Of a stretch of 64,000 nt of DNA, positions 16,473-26,432 are shown in pieces (position 1 is the first letter of the stretch; every line of letters begins with the position of its first letter). A model generated the notes under the pieces. It saw only the letters and a list, made by a program, of their open reading frames with translations. It ran no database searches and was not told the origin of the DNA. Location: contig NZ_JAASQV010000001.1 in the NCBI RefSeq assembly GCF_011761945.1, positions 1 to 64,000 on the forward strand, written 5' to 3'. The DNA is from Sphingomonas leidyi. GTDB lineage: Bacteria > Pseudomonadota > Alphaproteobacteria > Sphingomonadales > Sphingomonadaceae. Both the position numbers and the translations under genes were made by a program.

Positions 16473-18911
16473 CTACTCCTTCGCTTGGGGATCGGGGAAT
16501 TGGGCGAGCAGTGCCGCGGCCCAGTCGAGCCCGGCCTCCTCGAGGAAGCGCACGGCGAAATCTGACGGGCCGTGCGCGGCGAGCAGCGCGTCGATGCGCG
16601 CCTGCGTCGCGGGATCGGAGGCGCCGCACAGGGCGAGCGCGACGGGCCCGAGGCCCAGCTCGAAGAGGCGGTTGCCGGCGGCGGACTGGAGGTAGTAATG
16701 CCGCTTGGGCGTCGCGCGGCTGACGAGCTCGATCTGCCGGTCGTTGAGCCCGAACCGCTGATAGGCCGCGCGCCCCTGCGGCTCGATCGCCGCGGCATTG
16801 GGAAGCAGGATGCGCTGCGGGCAGCTCTCGATGATGGCGGGCGCGATGCCGCTGTCGGCGATGTCGGCGAGGCTCTGGCTCGCGAAGATCACCGCGACGT
16901 TCTTCTTGCGCAGCGTCTTCAGCCACTCACGGATGCGCGCTGCGAACAATGGGTGGTCGAGGAACTTCCAGGCCTCGTCGAGGATCAGCAGTGTCGGGCG
17001 TCCGGTGAACCGCGCCTCGAGCCGGTGGAAGAGATAGGTCAGGACCGGCGCGACCACGCTGCCGGCGCCCATCAGCGCCTCGGTCTCGAAACACTGGACG
17101 TCCGCCATGCGCAGGTCGTCCTCGGCCGCGTCGAGCAGCCGGCCGAACGGACCCTCGAGCGTATAGGGCGCGAGCGCCGAGCGGAGCGCCATCGACTGGA
17201 GCAGCAGCGACAGGCCGGTGAGCGTCCGCTCCTCGATCGGCGCACTCGCCAGGCTGGTCAGCGCCGACCAGACGGCCTCCTTCACCTCCGGCGTGACCAC
17301 GACCTTCTCGTGCGCGAGCAGCGCGGCGATCCATTCGGCCGCCCAGGCACGCTCCCCGGCGTCACCGATCCCGGCGAGCGGCTGGAACGCGATCGTCTCG
17401 CCGGCATCGCCGCCGAGGCCGAGGCCGTGATGCGCGCCGCCCATCGCGAGCGTGGCCGCGCGCGCCGAGCGGCCCATGTCGAAGAGGTAGAGCCGGCTGC
17501 CCGGATAGCGGCGGAACTGGAGCGCGATCAGCGCGAGCAGGACCGACTTGCCGGCACCGGTAGGCCCGACGATCATCATGTGCCCGACGTCGCCGACATG
17601 GGTCGACAGCCGGAACGGAGTCGATCCGCTGGTCTCGGCATATAGGAGCGGCGGCCCGTCCAGATGCTGGTTGCGCTCCGGCCCCGCCCAGACGCTCGAC
17701 AGCGGCATCAGGTGCGCCAGGTTGAGCGTGTGGACGAGCGGCTGCCGGACATTGGCATAGACCTGTCCCGGCAGGCTCGAGAGCCAGGCCTCGACCGCAT
17801 TCAGCCCTTCGCGGATGCAGGTGAAGCCGAGCCCGTTGACGACCCGCTCGACCGCGCGGACCTTGTCCTCGACACGGGCGCGGTCCTCGTCGACGACGGT
17901 GATGGTCGTGGTGAGGTATCCGAAGGCGACATGGGCGCCGCCTAGCGCCTGGAGCGCGAGATCAGCGTCGGCGGTCTTGTTGTCGGCGTCGCTATCGAGC
18001 AGTTGGACCGGCTGGTTGTAGATCACCTCGCGCAGCATCGCGGTGACCGACTTGCGCTTGTTGAACCATTGGCGGCGCAGCCGCGTCAGCGCCCTCGTCG
18101 CCTCGGTCTTGTCGAGCGCGATGAACCGCGTAACCCAGCGATAGGCGAAGTCCTGGTGGTTGAGCGCGTCGAGGATCCCGGGCCGGCTGAGGCCGGGGAA
18201 GCCGAGGATGGTCAGCGTGCGCAGGTGCAGGCTCCCGAGCATCGGCTCGAGCCCGCCGGCGAGCGGCGTATCGGCGAGCAGCCAGTCGAGATACATCGGC
18301 GTCTCGGGCACGCCCACGCCGTGGCGTCGCGTCGATATCGTGCCGTGGAGGAAAGTGAGCGTCTCCGCGTCGTCGAGCGCGGCAATCTCGGGCATGAAGC
18401 CCGAGAAGAGGTCGAGCGCGCGATCGGTCTCCGCGACGAACCCGGCCAGCGCCTGGCGCCAGTCGCGGCCCTGCGAAGCGTCGGCGCGCTCGACCAGCGC
18501 GCGGCCGGCACGGTCCGCCTGGTCGGGCGGCGGCAGAAATGTCAGGGTGAGATGGTAGCGGCTCTCGAAATGGGTGCCTGCCGCCTCGAACGACGCGCGC
18601 CGTTCCTCGTCGACCAGCCAGGACGCCGCGTCCGGGAAGCTGCTCGCCGGATAGCCTGGTGCCTCGCTGCGCTCGGCCTCGATGTGCAGCGCCCAGCCCG
18701 AGCCGAAGCGCTTGAGCACATTGTTGGCGCGCGCGCAGGCGGAGACCAGCTCGGCCTCGGTCGCGGATTCGAGGTCGGGGCCGCGGAAGCGCAACGTGCG
18801 CTGGAAGCTGCCGTCCTTGTTGAGCACCACGCCGGGCGCGACCAGCGCGGCCCAGGGCAGATGATCGGCCAGCCGATCGGCGCGGCTGCGATATTCGCGC
18901 AGGTTCAGCAT
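16473..18911 (-). CDS. trbE: TrbE, VirB4-type conjugation ATPase
   Basis: An 812-residue cytoplasmic ATPase that powers pilus assembly and transfer. N-terminal CagE/TrbE/VirB domain (~180-390) and C-terminal P-loop domain with Walker A GPTGAGKS near residue 450 and Walker B LLILDEAW near 640; the motif VIFASQSLADIADSG follows. Length is normal for TrbE. The ATG at 18911 lies inside the end of trbD and opens with MLNLREYRSRADRLADHLPW, the usual TrbE start. Confidence 0.96.
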   Translation of the reverse strand: MLNLREYRSRADRLADHLPWAALVAPGVVLNKDGSFQRTLRFRGPDLESATEAELVSACARANNVLKRFGSGWALHIEAERSEAPGYPASSFPDAASWLVDEERRASFEAAGTHFESRYHLTLTFLPPPDQADRAGRALVERADASQGRDWRQALAGFVAETDRALDLFSGFMPEIAALDDAETLTFLHGTISTRRHGVGVPETPMYLDWLLADTPLAGGLEPMLGSLHLRTLTILGFPGLSRPGILDALNHQDFAYRWVTRFIALDKTEATRALTRLRRQWFNKRKSVTAMLREVIYNQPVQLLDSDADNKTADADLALQALGGAHVAFGYLTTTITVVDEDRARVEDKVRAVERVVNGLGFTCIREGLNAVEAWLSSLPGQVYANVRQPLVHTLNLAHLMPLSSVWAGPERNQHLDGPPLLYAETSGSTPFRLSTHVGDVGHMMIVGPTGAGKSVLLALIALQFRRYPGSRLYLFDMGRSARAATLAMGGAHHGLGLGGDAGETIAFQPLAGIGDAGERAWAAEWIAALLAHEKVVVTPEVKEAVWSALTSLASAPIEERTLTGLSLLLQSMALRSALAPYTLEGPFGRLLDAAEDDLRMADVQCFETEALMGAGSVVAPVLTYLFHRLEARFTGRPTLLILDEAWKFLDHPLFAARIREWLKTLRKKNVAVIFASQSLADIADSGIAPAIIESCPQRILLPNAAAIEPQGRAAYQRFGLNDRQIELVSRATPKRHYYLQSAAGNRLFELGLGPVALALCGASDPATQARIDALLAAHGPSDFAVRFLEEAGLDWAAALLAQFPDPQAKE

Positions 18912-19177
18912 GCGAGATATCCCCGCTGCCGCAGGTGGCGCGCGAGCACCGGAGCGAAGTCCGGGTCGCGCTTCGCCGCGAACACCGCGATGGTGTGCCC
19001 GACGGCCCAGACCAGCACGCCCGCGATCCATTGCTGGAGCCCGAGGCCCAGCGCGGCGGCGACGGTGCCGTTGACGATCGCGATGGCGCGCGGCGCGCCG
19101 CCGAGCAGGATCGGCTCGGTGAGCGACCGGTGGAGCGGCGCCTCGAATCCGTCGAGATGCTGGCCGTCTCCGATCAT
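18905..19177 (-). CDS. trbD: TrbD, inner-membrane partner (VirB3-like)
   Basis: A 90-residue protein with two closely spaced hydrophobic segments (about 31-50 and 52-68) and the family opening GFEAPLHRSLTEPILLGGAPR. VirB3/TrbD proteins anchor the VirB4-type ATPase in the membrane. It overlaps trbC by four bases and trbE by seven. Confidence 0.92.
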   Translation of the reverse strand: MIGDGQHLDGFEAPLHRSLTEPILLGGAPRAIAIVNGTVAAALGLGLQQWIAGVLVWAVGHTIAVFAAKRDPDFAPVLARHLRQRGYLAC

Positions 19178-19500
19178 GCCAGCAGCGCCCCGCCGCCGAA
19201 CGAGAAGAAGGACAGGAAGAAGCTCGACGCCGCAAAGGCGATGCTCAGCCCGAAGATGATCTGGATGAGCCGGCGGAAGCCGCCGGCCGTCTCACCGAAG
19301 GCCAATGTCAGGCCGGTCACAATGATGATGATCACCGCGACGATCTTGGCGACCGGACCCTGGACCGACTCCAGTACCTGCTGGAGCGGCTCCTCCCACG
19401 GCATGCCGGTTCCGGAGGCCCAGGCCTGGCCGGCGGCCAGGACGGCAAGGGCGGCGCCGGCCAGCAGGCGCGGCCTAGCAGGCAAGGCAATGGTCTTCAT
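19174..19500 (-). CDS. trbC: TrbC, conjugative pilin (VirB2-like)
   Basis: A 108-residue pilin precursor. A signal peptide ends near residue 29 (LAAGQAWASG), followed by two hydrophobic segments separated by a short polar loop (KIVAVIIIIVTGLTLAF and IIFGLSIAFAASSFFLSFF). TrbC-family pilins can be cyclised by a TraF-type peptidase; a TraF gene is at 47.6 kb, so the same processing is likely here. Confidence 0.92.
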   Translation of the reverse strand: MKTIALPARPRLLAGAALAVLAAGQAWASGTGMPWEEPLQQVLESVQGPVAKIVAVIIIIVTGLTLAFGETAGGFRRLIQIIFGLSIAFAASSFFLSFFSFGGGALLA

Positions 19501-19502
19501 GG

Positions 19503-20489
19503 TCAGGCTCCTTGATTGACGGGGAGGTGGAAGGGGGCGAGCGCGTAGGCGCCGGTGTCGGGATCGACGCCGACGACGCGCGCGATCGCGTCGACCGAGC
19601 GCTGGGCACCGCGCCCGGCGATGAAGACGACGAGGTCGATCGCCTCGGCGACGAGGCGGCGGGGCACGGTGACGACCGCTTCCTGGACGAGCTGCTCGAT
19701 GCGGTAGAGCGCGGCCTCGGCCGAGTTGGCGTGGACGGTGGCGATCCCGCCGGGATGCCCGGTGTTCCAGGCCTTGAGCATATCGAGCGCCTCGGGCCCG
19801 CGGACCTCGCCGACGATGATCCGGTCCGGGCGGAGGCGGAGCGTCGAGCGCACCAGGTCGGTCATCGACACGATCCCTGGGCGGGTGCGTAGCGCCACCG
19901 TGTCCGGCGCCGGGCTCTGCAGCTCGCGCGTATCCTCGATCAGGATGACGCGGGCATCCACCCAGCGCATCTCGGCAAGGAGCGCGTTGGCGAGCGTCGT
20001 CTTGCCCGAGCTCGTCCCACCGGCGATGAGGATGTTGAACCGCTGGGTGACCGCCGCCCGCAGCATATCCGCCATCGCCGCGGACATGATCCCGTCGGCG
20101 ACATAGTCGTCGAGCGTGTAGAGGCGCTGGGCGGGCTTGCGGATCGAGAAGCAGGGGCCGATCGAGACCGGCGGCAGCACGCCTTCGAAGCGCTCGCCGG
20201 CCCGGCCGTCGAGATGCGCAGGAAGCTCCGCCGAGATGATCGGCTGCCCGCCATGGACCTCGGCGCGGGCATGGCTCGCGACCAGCCGGACGATCCGTTC
20301 GACCTGCGGCGCTTCGAGGACGACGCCCGTGTCGATCCGGCCTTCGCCGAGCCGGTCGAGGCGCAGCGAGCCGTCGGGATTGACCATGACCTCGATCACC
20401 TGGCTGTCGGCAAGCGCCGAGGCGATGTCGGGACCCATCGCGGTGCGCAGCATCGCGCGCCGGCGATCGGCAGAAAGGATCTCGCTCAT
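19503..20489 (-). CDS. trbB: TrbB, VirB11-type secretion ATPase
   Basis: A 328-residue traffic ATPase. N-terminal domain (~1-120), Walker A GGTSSGKTT near residue 158, Asp box (ARVILIEDTRELQ), Walker B region RIIVGEVRGPEALDML and His box GHPGGIATVHANS are all present. It forms a hexameric ring under the channel. Its stop is two bases before the trbC start region. Confidence 0.95.
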   Translation of the reverse strand: MSEILSADRRRAMLRTAMGPDIASALADSQVIEVMVNPDGSLRLDRLGEGRIDTGVVLEAPQVERIVRLVASHARAEVHGGQPIISAELPAHLDGRAGERFEGVLPPVSIGPCFSIRKPAQRLYTLDDYVADGIMSAAMADMLRAAVTQRFNILIAGGTSSGKTTLANALLAEMRWVDARVILIEDTRELQSPAPDTVALRTRPGIVSMTDLVRSTLRLRPDRIIVGEVRGPEALDMLKAWNTGHPGGIATVHANSAEAALYRIEQLVQEAVVTVPRRLVAEAIDLVVFIAGRGAQRSVDAIARVVGVDPDTGAYALAPFHLPVNQGA

Positions 20490-20887
20490 CGCTCCTCCTC
20501 CGCGGAAAGGAGCGTGCGCCTGCCGGTCGCGACGGCGCGTCCGACCTGGGTGACGAACGCCTCGAAGCGCTCGCGCGCGAGCGCGCGGCCCGCCGCGTCG
20601 TTCTCGGCGAGAGGTGCCTGGATCGCGAGCTCGAAGCGGATGAAGAGCGCGAGCGTCTCGAGCACGACATGGTCGTCGCGCTCGATGCGGCCGAGCGCAT
20701 TGGAGATCCGATCGAGGCGCAGCGCGAAGCGATCCTCGAGCTCGGAAGCGCCGCGGCGGTTTAGCCAGGCGGTCACGGCGTCGGTGAGGATCGCGGACTT
20801 GGTCGCGCCGGGTGCGGCGGCGAGCGCCTCCAGACGATCGCTGACCGGCTTCGGCAGGAAGAGCTGGTGGCGGACGCGGTCGGCCAT
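20486..20887 (-). CDS. CopG-family protein between traG and trbB
   Basis: A 133-residue protein with an N-terminal ribbon-helix-helix (about residues 6-45: QLFLPKPVSDRLEALAAAPGATKSAILTDAVTAWL) and a helical C-terminal part. This gene is a standard member of the traG-copG-trbB arrangement and may regulate the transfer operon or bind near oriT. One base separates it from the traG stop; it overlaps trbB by four bases. The ATG at 20887 fits the domain. Confidence 0.85.
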   Translation of the reverse strand: MADRVRHQLFLPKPVSDRLEALAAAPGATKSAILTDAVTAWLNRRGASELEDRFALRLDRISNALGRIERDDHVVLETLALFIRFELAIQAPLAENDAAGRALARERFEAFVTQVGRAVATGRRTLLSAEEER

Positions 20888-20888
20888 C

Positions 20889-22910
20889 TCAAAGGTCCAG
20901 CTCAAGATTACCGGGCCGCCTGTCGGCCATGTCGAGGGCATAGGCGCGCCGCGCGGTGCCGGCAGTGGCCTGATCCATGGCTCGCTTGTCGGCGGCAGGG
21001 TCGCCTTCGTCATCGCCCAGCCCGAGCGGGTCGGCGGGCGCCAGATCGACAGGTGTCGCGGCCACGATTTCCTGGGCGGGATGACGCGCCTGCTCGAGGC
21101 CGCCGGCATCCTCCCCGTCTTCGGGAGCGGCCTCGGCGAGCCGCGCATCGACCGGGCGGACACGGTCCTGCCAGTCATTGGCGCGCTGGGGCGGCAGGTC
21201 GGGTGCCCCGCCGCATCCGAGCGACGGAGGCGGCAGTAAGCGCGCCTTGAACGCGGCGTCTTCGAAGTAGCGAAGCTTCCGCGCGCGGACCGGCGGATAA
21301 CCCGCGACCAGCACCAGCTCGTCGGTCGGCGGCAGCTGCATGACCTCGCCGGGCGTCAGCAGTGCCCGCGCGGTCTCCTGGCGGCTGACCATGACGTGCG
21401 CGAGCCATGGCGCGAGGCGGTGGCCGGCATAGTTACGCATGGCGCGCTGCTCGGTCGCGGTGCCGAGCGCGTCGGAGATGCGCTTGGCGGTCCGCTCGTC
21501 GTTGGTCGCGAACGCGACCCGGACATGGCAGTTGTCGAGGATGGCGTTGTGCTCGCCATAGGCCTTCTCGATCTGGTTCAGGCTCTGCGCGATCAGGAAG
21601 GCGCGGACACCATAGCCGGCGAGGAAGGCGAGGCTGGTCTCGAAGAAGTCGAGGCGGCCGAGCGCCGGGAACTCGTCGAGCATCATCAGCAGCTTGTGGC
21701 GCCCGGGCACGCCTGCGGCATGCAGCTGCTCTGTCAGGCGCCGGCCGATCTGATTGAGCACGAGCCGGATCAGCGGTTTGGTGCGGCTGATGTCCGAGGG
21801 CGGTACGACCAGGTAGAGCGACACCGGATGCCGTGCGGCGACCAGATCCTCGACCCGCCAGTCGGACGCGGCCGTGACCGCTGCGACGGTGGGATCGCGG
21901 TAGAGGCTGAGGAACGACATGGCGGTCGACAGCACGCCCGAACGCTCGTTGTCGGACTTGTTGAGCACCTCGCGCGCCGCAGAGGCGACGACCGGATGCA
22001 CCAGCGGCATCTCCTCGGTGCCGAGATGATTGGTCGTCATCATCGCGCGCAGCGTGGCGACGAACGGGCGCTCGGGATCGGACAGGAAAGCGGCAACCCG
22101 GGCGAGCGTCTTCTCCTCCTCGGCGTAGAGGACGTGGAGGATCGCGCCGACCAGCAGCGAATGGCTGGTCTTCTCCCAATGATTGCGCCGCTCGAGCGCG
22201 CCTTCGGGATCGACCAGAATGTCGGCGATATTCTGGACGTCGCGAACCTCGTCGGCGCCCCGGCGTACCTCGAGCAGCGGGTTGTACCGCGCTGAGCGCA
22301 CATCGGTCGGGTTGAAGAGCAGGCAGTGGGAGAAGCGCGACCGCCAGCCCGCGGTCAGCTGCCAGTTCTCGCCCTTGATGTCGTGGACGACCGTCGAGCC
22401 GGTCCAGCCGAGCAGGGTCGGCACGACGAGGCCGATGCCCTTGCCCGAGCGCGTCGGCGCGAACGCCATGACATGCTCCGGCCCGTCATGGCGCAGATAG
22501 CGCCTAGCGGCCCGGCCGAGAAACACGCCGGCCTCAGCCGCGAGGCCCGCAGCGCGGATGTCGCGAGAGTTCGCCCAGCGTGCGGACCCATAGGTCGTAA
22601 CGTTGCGCCGCTGCCGAGCTCGCCAGACCGAGCCGGCAACCGCCGCCGCGCAGCCCAGCAGCCCGCCAGCGGCGGCGATCGCGCCCGCCTCGTCGAATAC
22701 GACCGGGGCATAAGCGTCGAAATGGAACCACCAGGGGAAGAGCGACCAGGGCGTGTAGACAGGCGTGTCGCCGAGCCTGAACCACGGCGTGCCAAGCTCG
22801 GGCTGGTACGCGAGGGATGCCGCTGCCCATTGGGTCGCGAACCAGATGCCGGCAACGACGATCGCGGCGACAACCAGCATCTGACCAAGGAGAAGCTTCG
22901 TCGGTGTCAT
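20889..22910 (-). CDS. traG: TraG/VirD4-type coupling protein
   Basis: A 673-residue type IV coupling ATPase linking the relaxase-DNA complex to the channel. Two N-terminal transmembrane segments (about 9-32 and 67-90), Walker A FAPTRSGKG near residue 152 and Walker B LLMMLDEFPALG near 408. The C-terminal ~110 residues are acidic and poorly conserved, the usual substrate-recognition tail. It is the first gene of the minus-strand transfer operon, so the operon promoter should lie in 22911-22980, although I could not fix its position. Confidence 0.96.
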   Translation of the reverse strand: MTPTKLLLGQMLVVAAIVVAGIWFATQWAAASLAYQPELGTPWFRLGDTPVYTPWSLFPWWFHFDAYAPVVFDEAGAIAAAGGLLGCAAAVAGSVWRARQRRNVTTYGSARWANSRDIRAAGLAAEAGVFLGRAARRYLRHDGPEHVMAFAPTRSGKGIGLVVPTLLGWTGSTVVHDIKGENWQLTAGWRSRFSHCLLFNPTDVRSARYNPLLEVRRGADEVRDVQNIADILVDPEGALERRNHWEKTSHSLLVGAILHVLYAEEEKTLARVAAFLSDPERPFVATLRAMMTTNHLGTEEMPLVHPVVASAAREVLNKSDNERSGVLSTAMSFLSLYRDPTVAAVTAASDWRVEDLVAARHPVSLYLVVPPSDISRTKPLIRLVLNQIGRRLTEQLHAAGVPGRHKLLMMLDEFPALGRLDFFETSLAFLAGYGVRAFLIAQSLNQIEKAYGEHNAILDNCHVRVAFATNDERTAKRISDALGTATEQRAMRNYAGHRLAPWLAHVMVSRQETARALLTPGEVMQLPPTDELVLVAGYPPVRARKLRYFEDAAFKARLLPPPSLGCGGAPDLPPQRANDWQDRVRPVDARLAEAAPEDGEDAGGLEQARHPAQEIVAATPVDLAPADPLGLGDDEGDPAADKRAMDQATAGTARRAYALDMADRRPGNLELDL

Positions 22911-22980
22911 GCGGGCCTCCGCCCGCGCGACTCAGCGTCCCGGGCTCAGCCTCAAGGGTCGCCGGATTTCGGTCGGTGCG

Positions 22981-23823
22981 TCAGGCGCTCGCTGGTGACA
23001 CAGAATACATACTTGGGGACCGCTTGGCGGAACGGCGGAATTTGGGCCGTAACGGGCGGTCCGCTTCGAGGACCACGGCCGGTGGAAGCGGAAATAACCC
23101 GGACGCAGATACAAATCGAATCTGTGGGACCGGAAGCCGAGCAGTGCGTGTCGGACGAGAAGCTCGGCCGAGACCGGTCTTGCCCGGTGTCCAATAGGCT
23201 TTGGTTCGAATCCGCTGCGACGGCACATCGAGCGCCTTTAGAGTTCGGCGTATGCGCTGAATGCATCCGGCTTTGCCGGTCAGCACGAGTGTCGCTCCTG
23301 CGTCCGCGAGCGCGGATAGTCTGGACTCGAACTCGGACAGATGCGCATCTTCCGCCTTGCGGCCGACGAGCGCATAGTTTTGGAGGTCGAGTTGCGTCGC
23401 CACCGAGCTGCTGGCCTCGACATCTCCGATCTCAAAAAAGCCGGTCACCGCCTCTATGCCCCCGCTTTGCGCAAGGGCATGGGCGAGCCCGAGCGATATC
23501 TCGTCCCCGAAGATCGCCAGCGGCCCGCTGGGATGGCGGATGTCCAGCGACACGCGCGGACCGAAGATATCGCAACTGGAGCCCGGCGTGGCGGCACGCA
23601 GGCAATCGCTGTCTGGCCCCATGCCGTGCGCGTAGCCGAGGATGCAGGTACGCCCCTCAGCGGCATTCCATATGGTCGGCGTATAGGTGCGCGCCACGAA
23701 GGCCGATCCCATCGCGATCTGGATCTTCTGGCCCGGTGTCCACGCCACATGCATCAGCCCTGGGCACCACGCCGGTCGCATTGCCTGGAACCCGTCATTT
23801 CTGCGCGGCGCTCCGGCTTGCAA
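22981..23823 (-). pseudogene. Remnant of a siderophore-interacting protein/FAD-binding reductase
   Basis: Residues encoded by about 23754-23167 read as the middle and end of a siderophore-interacting (SIP, ferric-reductase-like) protein: WTPGQKIQI, SAFVARTYTP, GPLAIFGDE, IRRTLKALDVPSQRIRTKAYW and PGKTGL. The N-terminal part of the FAD domain is missing, replaced by sequence overlapping the LysR stop, and after PGKTGL the frame runs on for ~60 unrelated residues. I read it as a gene truncated at both ends by rearrangement next to the transfer operon. A functional short protein cannot be excluded. Confidence 0.6.
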
Positions 23824-24718
23824 CGCCCTGGAGATGATCCAGAAAAGCGCGCACGGCAGGGTTCATGCGCCGGCTCTCGGGCCAAAGAGCCGTGATGTTG
23901 TGCCGCTCGATGGCATGATCAGCCAGCACAGGGACGAGTTCGCCGCGCGCGACATAGGGCGCCGCTATGAACGCGGCGCTGATGCCGATTCCGCCACCCG
24001 CCACCACCGTCGCGACGACGGCTTCGCTCGCGTCCACGATCACCGCGGAGGACGGCACGATTTCGATTTCGCGCTCGCCGACCCGAAAGGGCCAGCGAAA
24101 GAGCTGGCCGGTGCTCTGATAGCGTAGATTGACGGTCTCATGGCCTTCCAGATCGCCCGGGTGCGCCGGCGTGCCCTTCGCCGCCAGGTAGGCAGGAGAG
24201 GCGAAAGCGCACAGGCGGAACGGCGCCAGCCGTCGTGAGAGGAGTCGGGAATCGGCCAGGTCTCCGATGCGGATGGCGATGTCGATCCCGTGGTCGACAA
24301 TGTCGATCACATGATCGTCGAGCCGCAGATCGATCGTCACCTTGGGGTGAAGGGCACGGAAATGTGGCAGCGAAGGCGCGATCAGATGCAGCCCGATCGG
24401 CAGTGATGCGGCAATGCGCAACATGCCTGACGGCCCGGCACGAACTGCGCTCGCGATCTGCTCGATCTCCTCGGCATCCTGAAGCAGTTTCAGTGCGCGT
24501 CCATGCAGGTCGCGGCCTTCCGGCGTCAGCGTCAGAGAACGGGTCGTTCGCGTGAATAACGAGACGCCGAGACGCTGCTCAAGGCGCTGCACGCTCTTGC
24601 TGACAGCGGACGGGGAAATGCCAAGCGATCGCGCTGCGGCCGTGTAGCTGCCGATCGACCCCGCTCGCGCGAAGGCGATCAGGCCGGTCAGACGCTCTAA
24701 AGCCAGTTGTTCCTTCAT
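23795..24718 (-). CDS. LysR-family transcriptional regulator
   Basis: A 307-residue LysR regulator: N-terminal winged HTH (about residues 5-64; [36 protein letters not shown]) and a periplasmic-binding-like effector domain from ~90 ([18 protein letters not shown]). The ATG at 24718 is preferred because the HTH homology begins there. It is divergent from the quinone-oxidoreductase gene across 91 bases, the classic layout for a LysR regulator controlling its neighbour. The inducer is unknown. Confidence 0.92.
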   Translation of the reverse strand: MKEQLALERLTGLIAFARAGSIGSYTAAARSLGISPSAVSKSVQRLEQRLGVSLFTRTTRSLTLTPEGRDLHGRALKLLQDAEEIEQIASAVRAGPSGMLRIAASLPIGLHLIAPSLPHFRALHPKVTIDLRLDDHVIDIVDHGIDIAIRIGDLADSRLLSRRLAPFRLCAFASPAYLAAKGTPAHPGDLEGHETVNLRYQSTGQLFRWPFRVGEREIEIVPSSAVIVDASEAVVATVVAGGGIGISAAFIAAPYVARGELVPVLADHAIERHNITALWPESRRMNPAVRAFLDHLQGVASRSAAQK

Positions 24719-24809
24719 GGCAATACTGAAGCGAACATGAGCAACATTATCAACCAAGAATCAAACCCTAAATGGCCGCTCGGGTCGAATACCCTTCGAG
24801 GAGGTTCGG

Positions 24810-25826
24810 ATGAGCGAGGTCATGAAAGCAGTCCGTCTGCATGCATTCGGCGGACCGGAGGTCCTGGTCTACGAAGATGCTCCGAAGCCGCAGGTGAAAC
24901 CGGGCGAGGCGCTGGTCCGCGTCCATGCCGTCGGGGTCAACCCGCCCGACTGGTATCTGCGCGAGGGCTACAAAATGCTGCCGCCGGAGTGGCAGCCCGA
25001 GATGACGTTTCCGATCATTCCCGGCACCGATATCTCCGGGGTCATTGAGGCGGTGGCCGATGACGTGACGGACTTTTCCGTCGGCGACGAAGTCTATGCC
25101 ATGGTCCGGTTCCCGGGCGGCATTGCCGGGGAAAGTCGGGCCTACGCCCAATATGTCGCCGTGCCGGTGTCCGATCTCGCGCTCAAACCGAGTGGTATCG
25201 ACCATGTGCACGCTGCGGCCGCACCCATGTCGCTGCTGACGGCCTGGCAGTTCCTGATCGAGCAGGGGCATGACGCGCCGAACCCGCTCCAGCCGGCCCA
25301 GCATGTTCCTGTACCGCTCGAGGGGAGGAAGGTTCTCGTGAACGGCGCCGCCGGCGGGGTCGGTCATTTCCTGGTGCAGTTGGCCAAGTGGAAGGGCGCG
25401 CAGGTAATCGCCGTCGCCTCCGGCAGCCACGAGGCGATGCTGCGCGATCTCGGCGCCGATGCATTCTACGATTATGGCAAGACCAACGTGGAAGACGTGC
25501 TCACCGACCTCGACCTCGTAGTGGACGCGGTCGGGGGTCCGAAGGGCGACCGGTTCCTGAAGACATTGAAGCGGGGCGGCGCGCTCTTTCCGGTGTTCGG
25601 GTTGGGCTTCGACGACAAGGGCGAGGCCGCCCGGCGCGGCGTTACCGTGTCGACGACCCAGGTCAATTCGAACGGCCCGCAACTGGCTGAGATCGCGCCC
25701 CTGCTGGACGACGGCACGATCCGCGTCGTCATCGACAGCATTTTTCCGCTCGCCGATGCAAACAAGGCGCACGAGCATGCCGCGGCAGGGCACCTCCAGG
25801 GCAAGATCGTACTGACAGTCGTTTGA
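24810..25826 (+). CDS. NADP-dependent quinone oxidoreductase-like (MDR) enzyme
   Basis: A 338-residue medium-chain dehydrogenase/reductase without the zinc ligands of classical alcohol dehydrogenases. Seen: GroES-like N-terminal domain (VGVNPPDWYLREG, GTDISGVIEAVADDV), Rossmann glycine motif VNGAAGGVGHFLVQLAKWKGA near 175-195. Such enzymes reduce quinones or alpha,beta-unsaturated carbonyls with NADPH. GAGGAGG precedes the ATG. Probably controlled by the divergent LysR gene. Confidence 0.9.
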   Translation: MSEVMKAVRLHAFGGPEVLVYEDAPKPQVKPGEALVRVHAVGVNPPDWYLREGYKMLPPEWQPEMTFPIIPGTDISGVIEAVADDVTDFSVGDEVYAMVRFPGGIAGESRAYAQYVAVPVSDLALKPSGIDHVHAAAAPMSLLTAWQFLIEQGHDAPNPLQPAQHVPVPLEGRKVLVNGAAGGVGHFLVQLAKWKGAQVIAVASGSHEAMLRDLGADAFYDYGKTNVEDVLTDLDLVVDAVGGPKGDRFLKTLKRGGALFPVFGLGFDDKGEAARRGVTVSTTQVNSNGPQLAEIAPLLDDGTIRVVIDSIFPLADANKAHEHAAAGHLQGKIVLTVV

Positions 25827-26432
25827 GATGCAGGCCGGCAAGCCATCGCGTCGGGGTGCGGCCAGACGAGCGCGGAGACGTGACGATCGAGATGACCTCC
25901 GCGACTGCCCGCCGGCCGAACTTGCTTTACGACGCTGATGCTTCCTTCGGCGCGGCCTTTGAGGCGGCCCTGGGATCAGGATCGATGCGCGCGAGGGTGA
26001 TCTGGCACGCTGGCGCGAGCGACTGCAGAAACGCACAACCAGGTCGTGGATAGGACATCCTGACTGGTCCGCTACTCTGTCGCAGCGGGCACGCGCGACG
26101 GCCAAACCAGCACCTGTGTAAATCTACTTCCTGCCCATTGAGCGATGTCCCCTGCGGATGAGAGCCGCCGTCCGTAACGCTTGCTGGAAAGGCAGCTTGG
26201 TCACCAATGTCGGTCGTTCCGGCTGCCGTCCCGAACGAAATGAGCGACCGACAGCTTCAGGATCGCAAGCCAGTATGGCGAACGGCGACAATTCAAGCGC
26301 ATAGCCGTCTCCAGGAGCCAAGTTCGGAGAAGAGCAATCGGGAATGGATTCCTGGCAAGCGGCCCATAGAGGAATCGAGGAGATTGACCCGGCCGGGGCT
26401 ATCCCGCTGTACCTTCCCATTCGGAACCACCG
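25827..26432. other. Intergenic region, no gene supported
   Basis: About 600 bases between two convergent genes. Short open frames exist on both strands but none has a ribosome-binding site or a recognisable product. A piece around 25987-26075 can be read as a short Arg/Trp-rich peptide (ARWRERLQKRTTRSW) that may be a decayed fragment of a mobile-element gene; this is too short to call. Confidence 0.5.

Noticed and set aside
23170..23230. A tRNA-like T-loop string, GGTTCGAATCC, possible att site
   Set aside because: The flanking bases cannot form a five-pair T stem and no acceptor, anticodon or D arm can be folded around it.
25823..26053. A 76-codon plus-strand frame after the oxidoreductase gene
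   Set aside because: No ribosome-binding site, no domain, and atypical composition; may contain a decayed fragment but cannot be called a gene.
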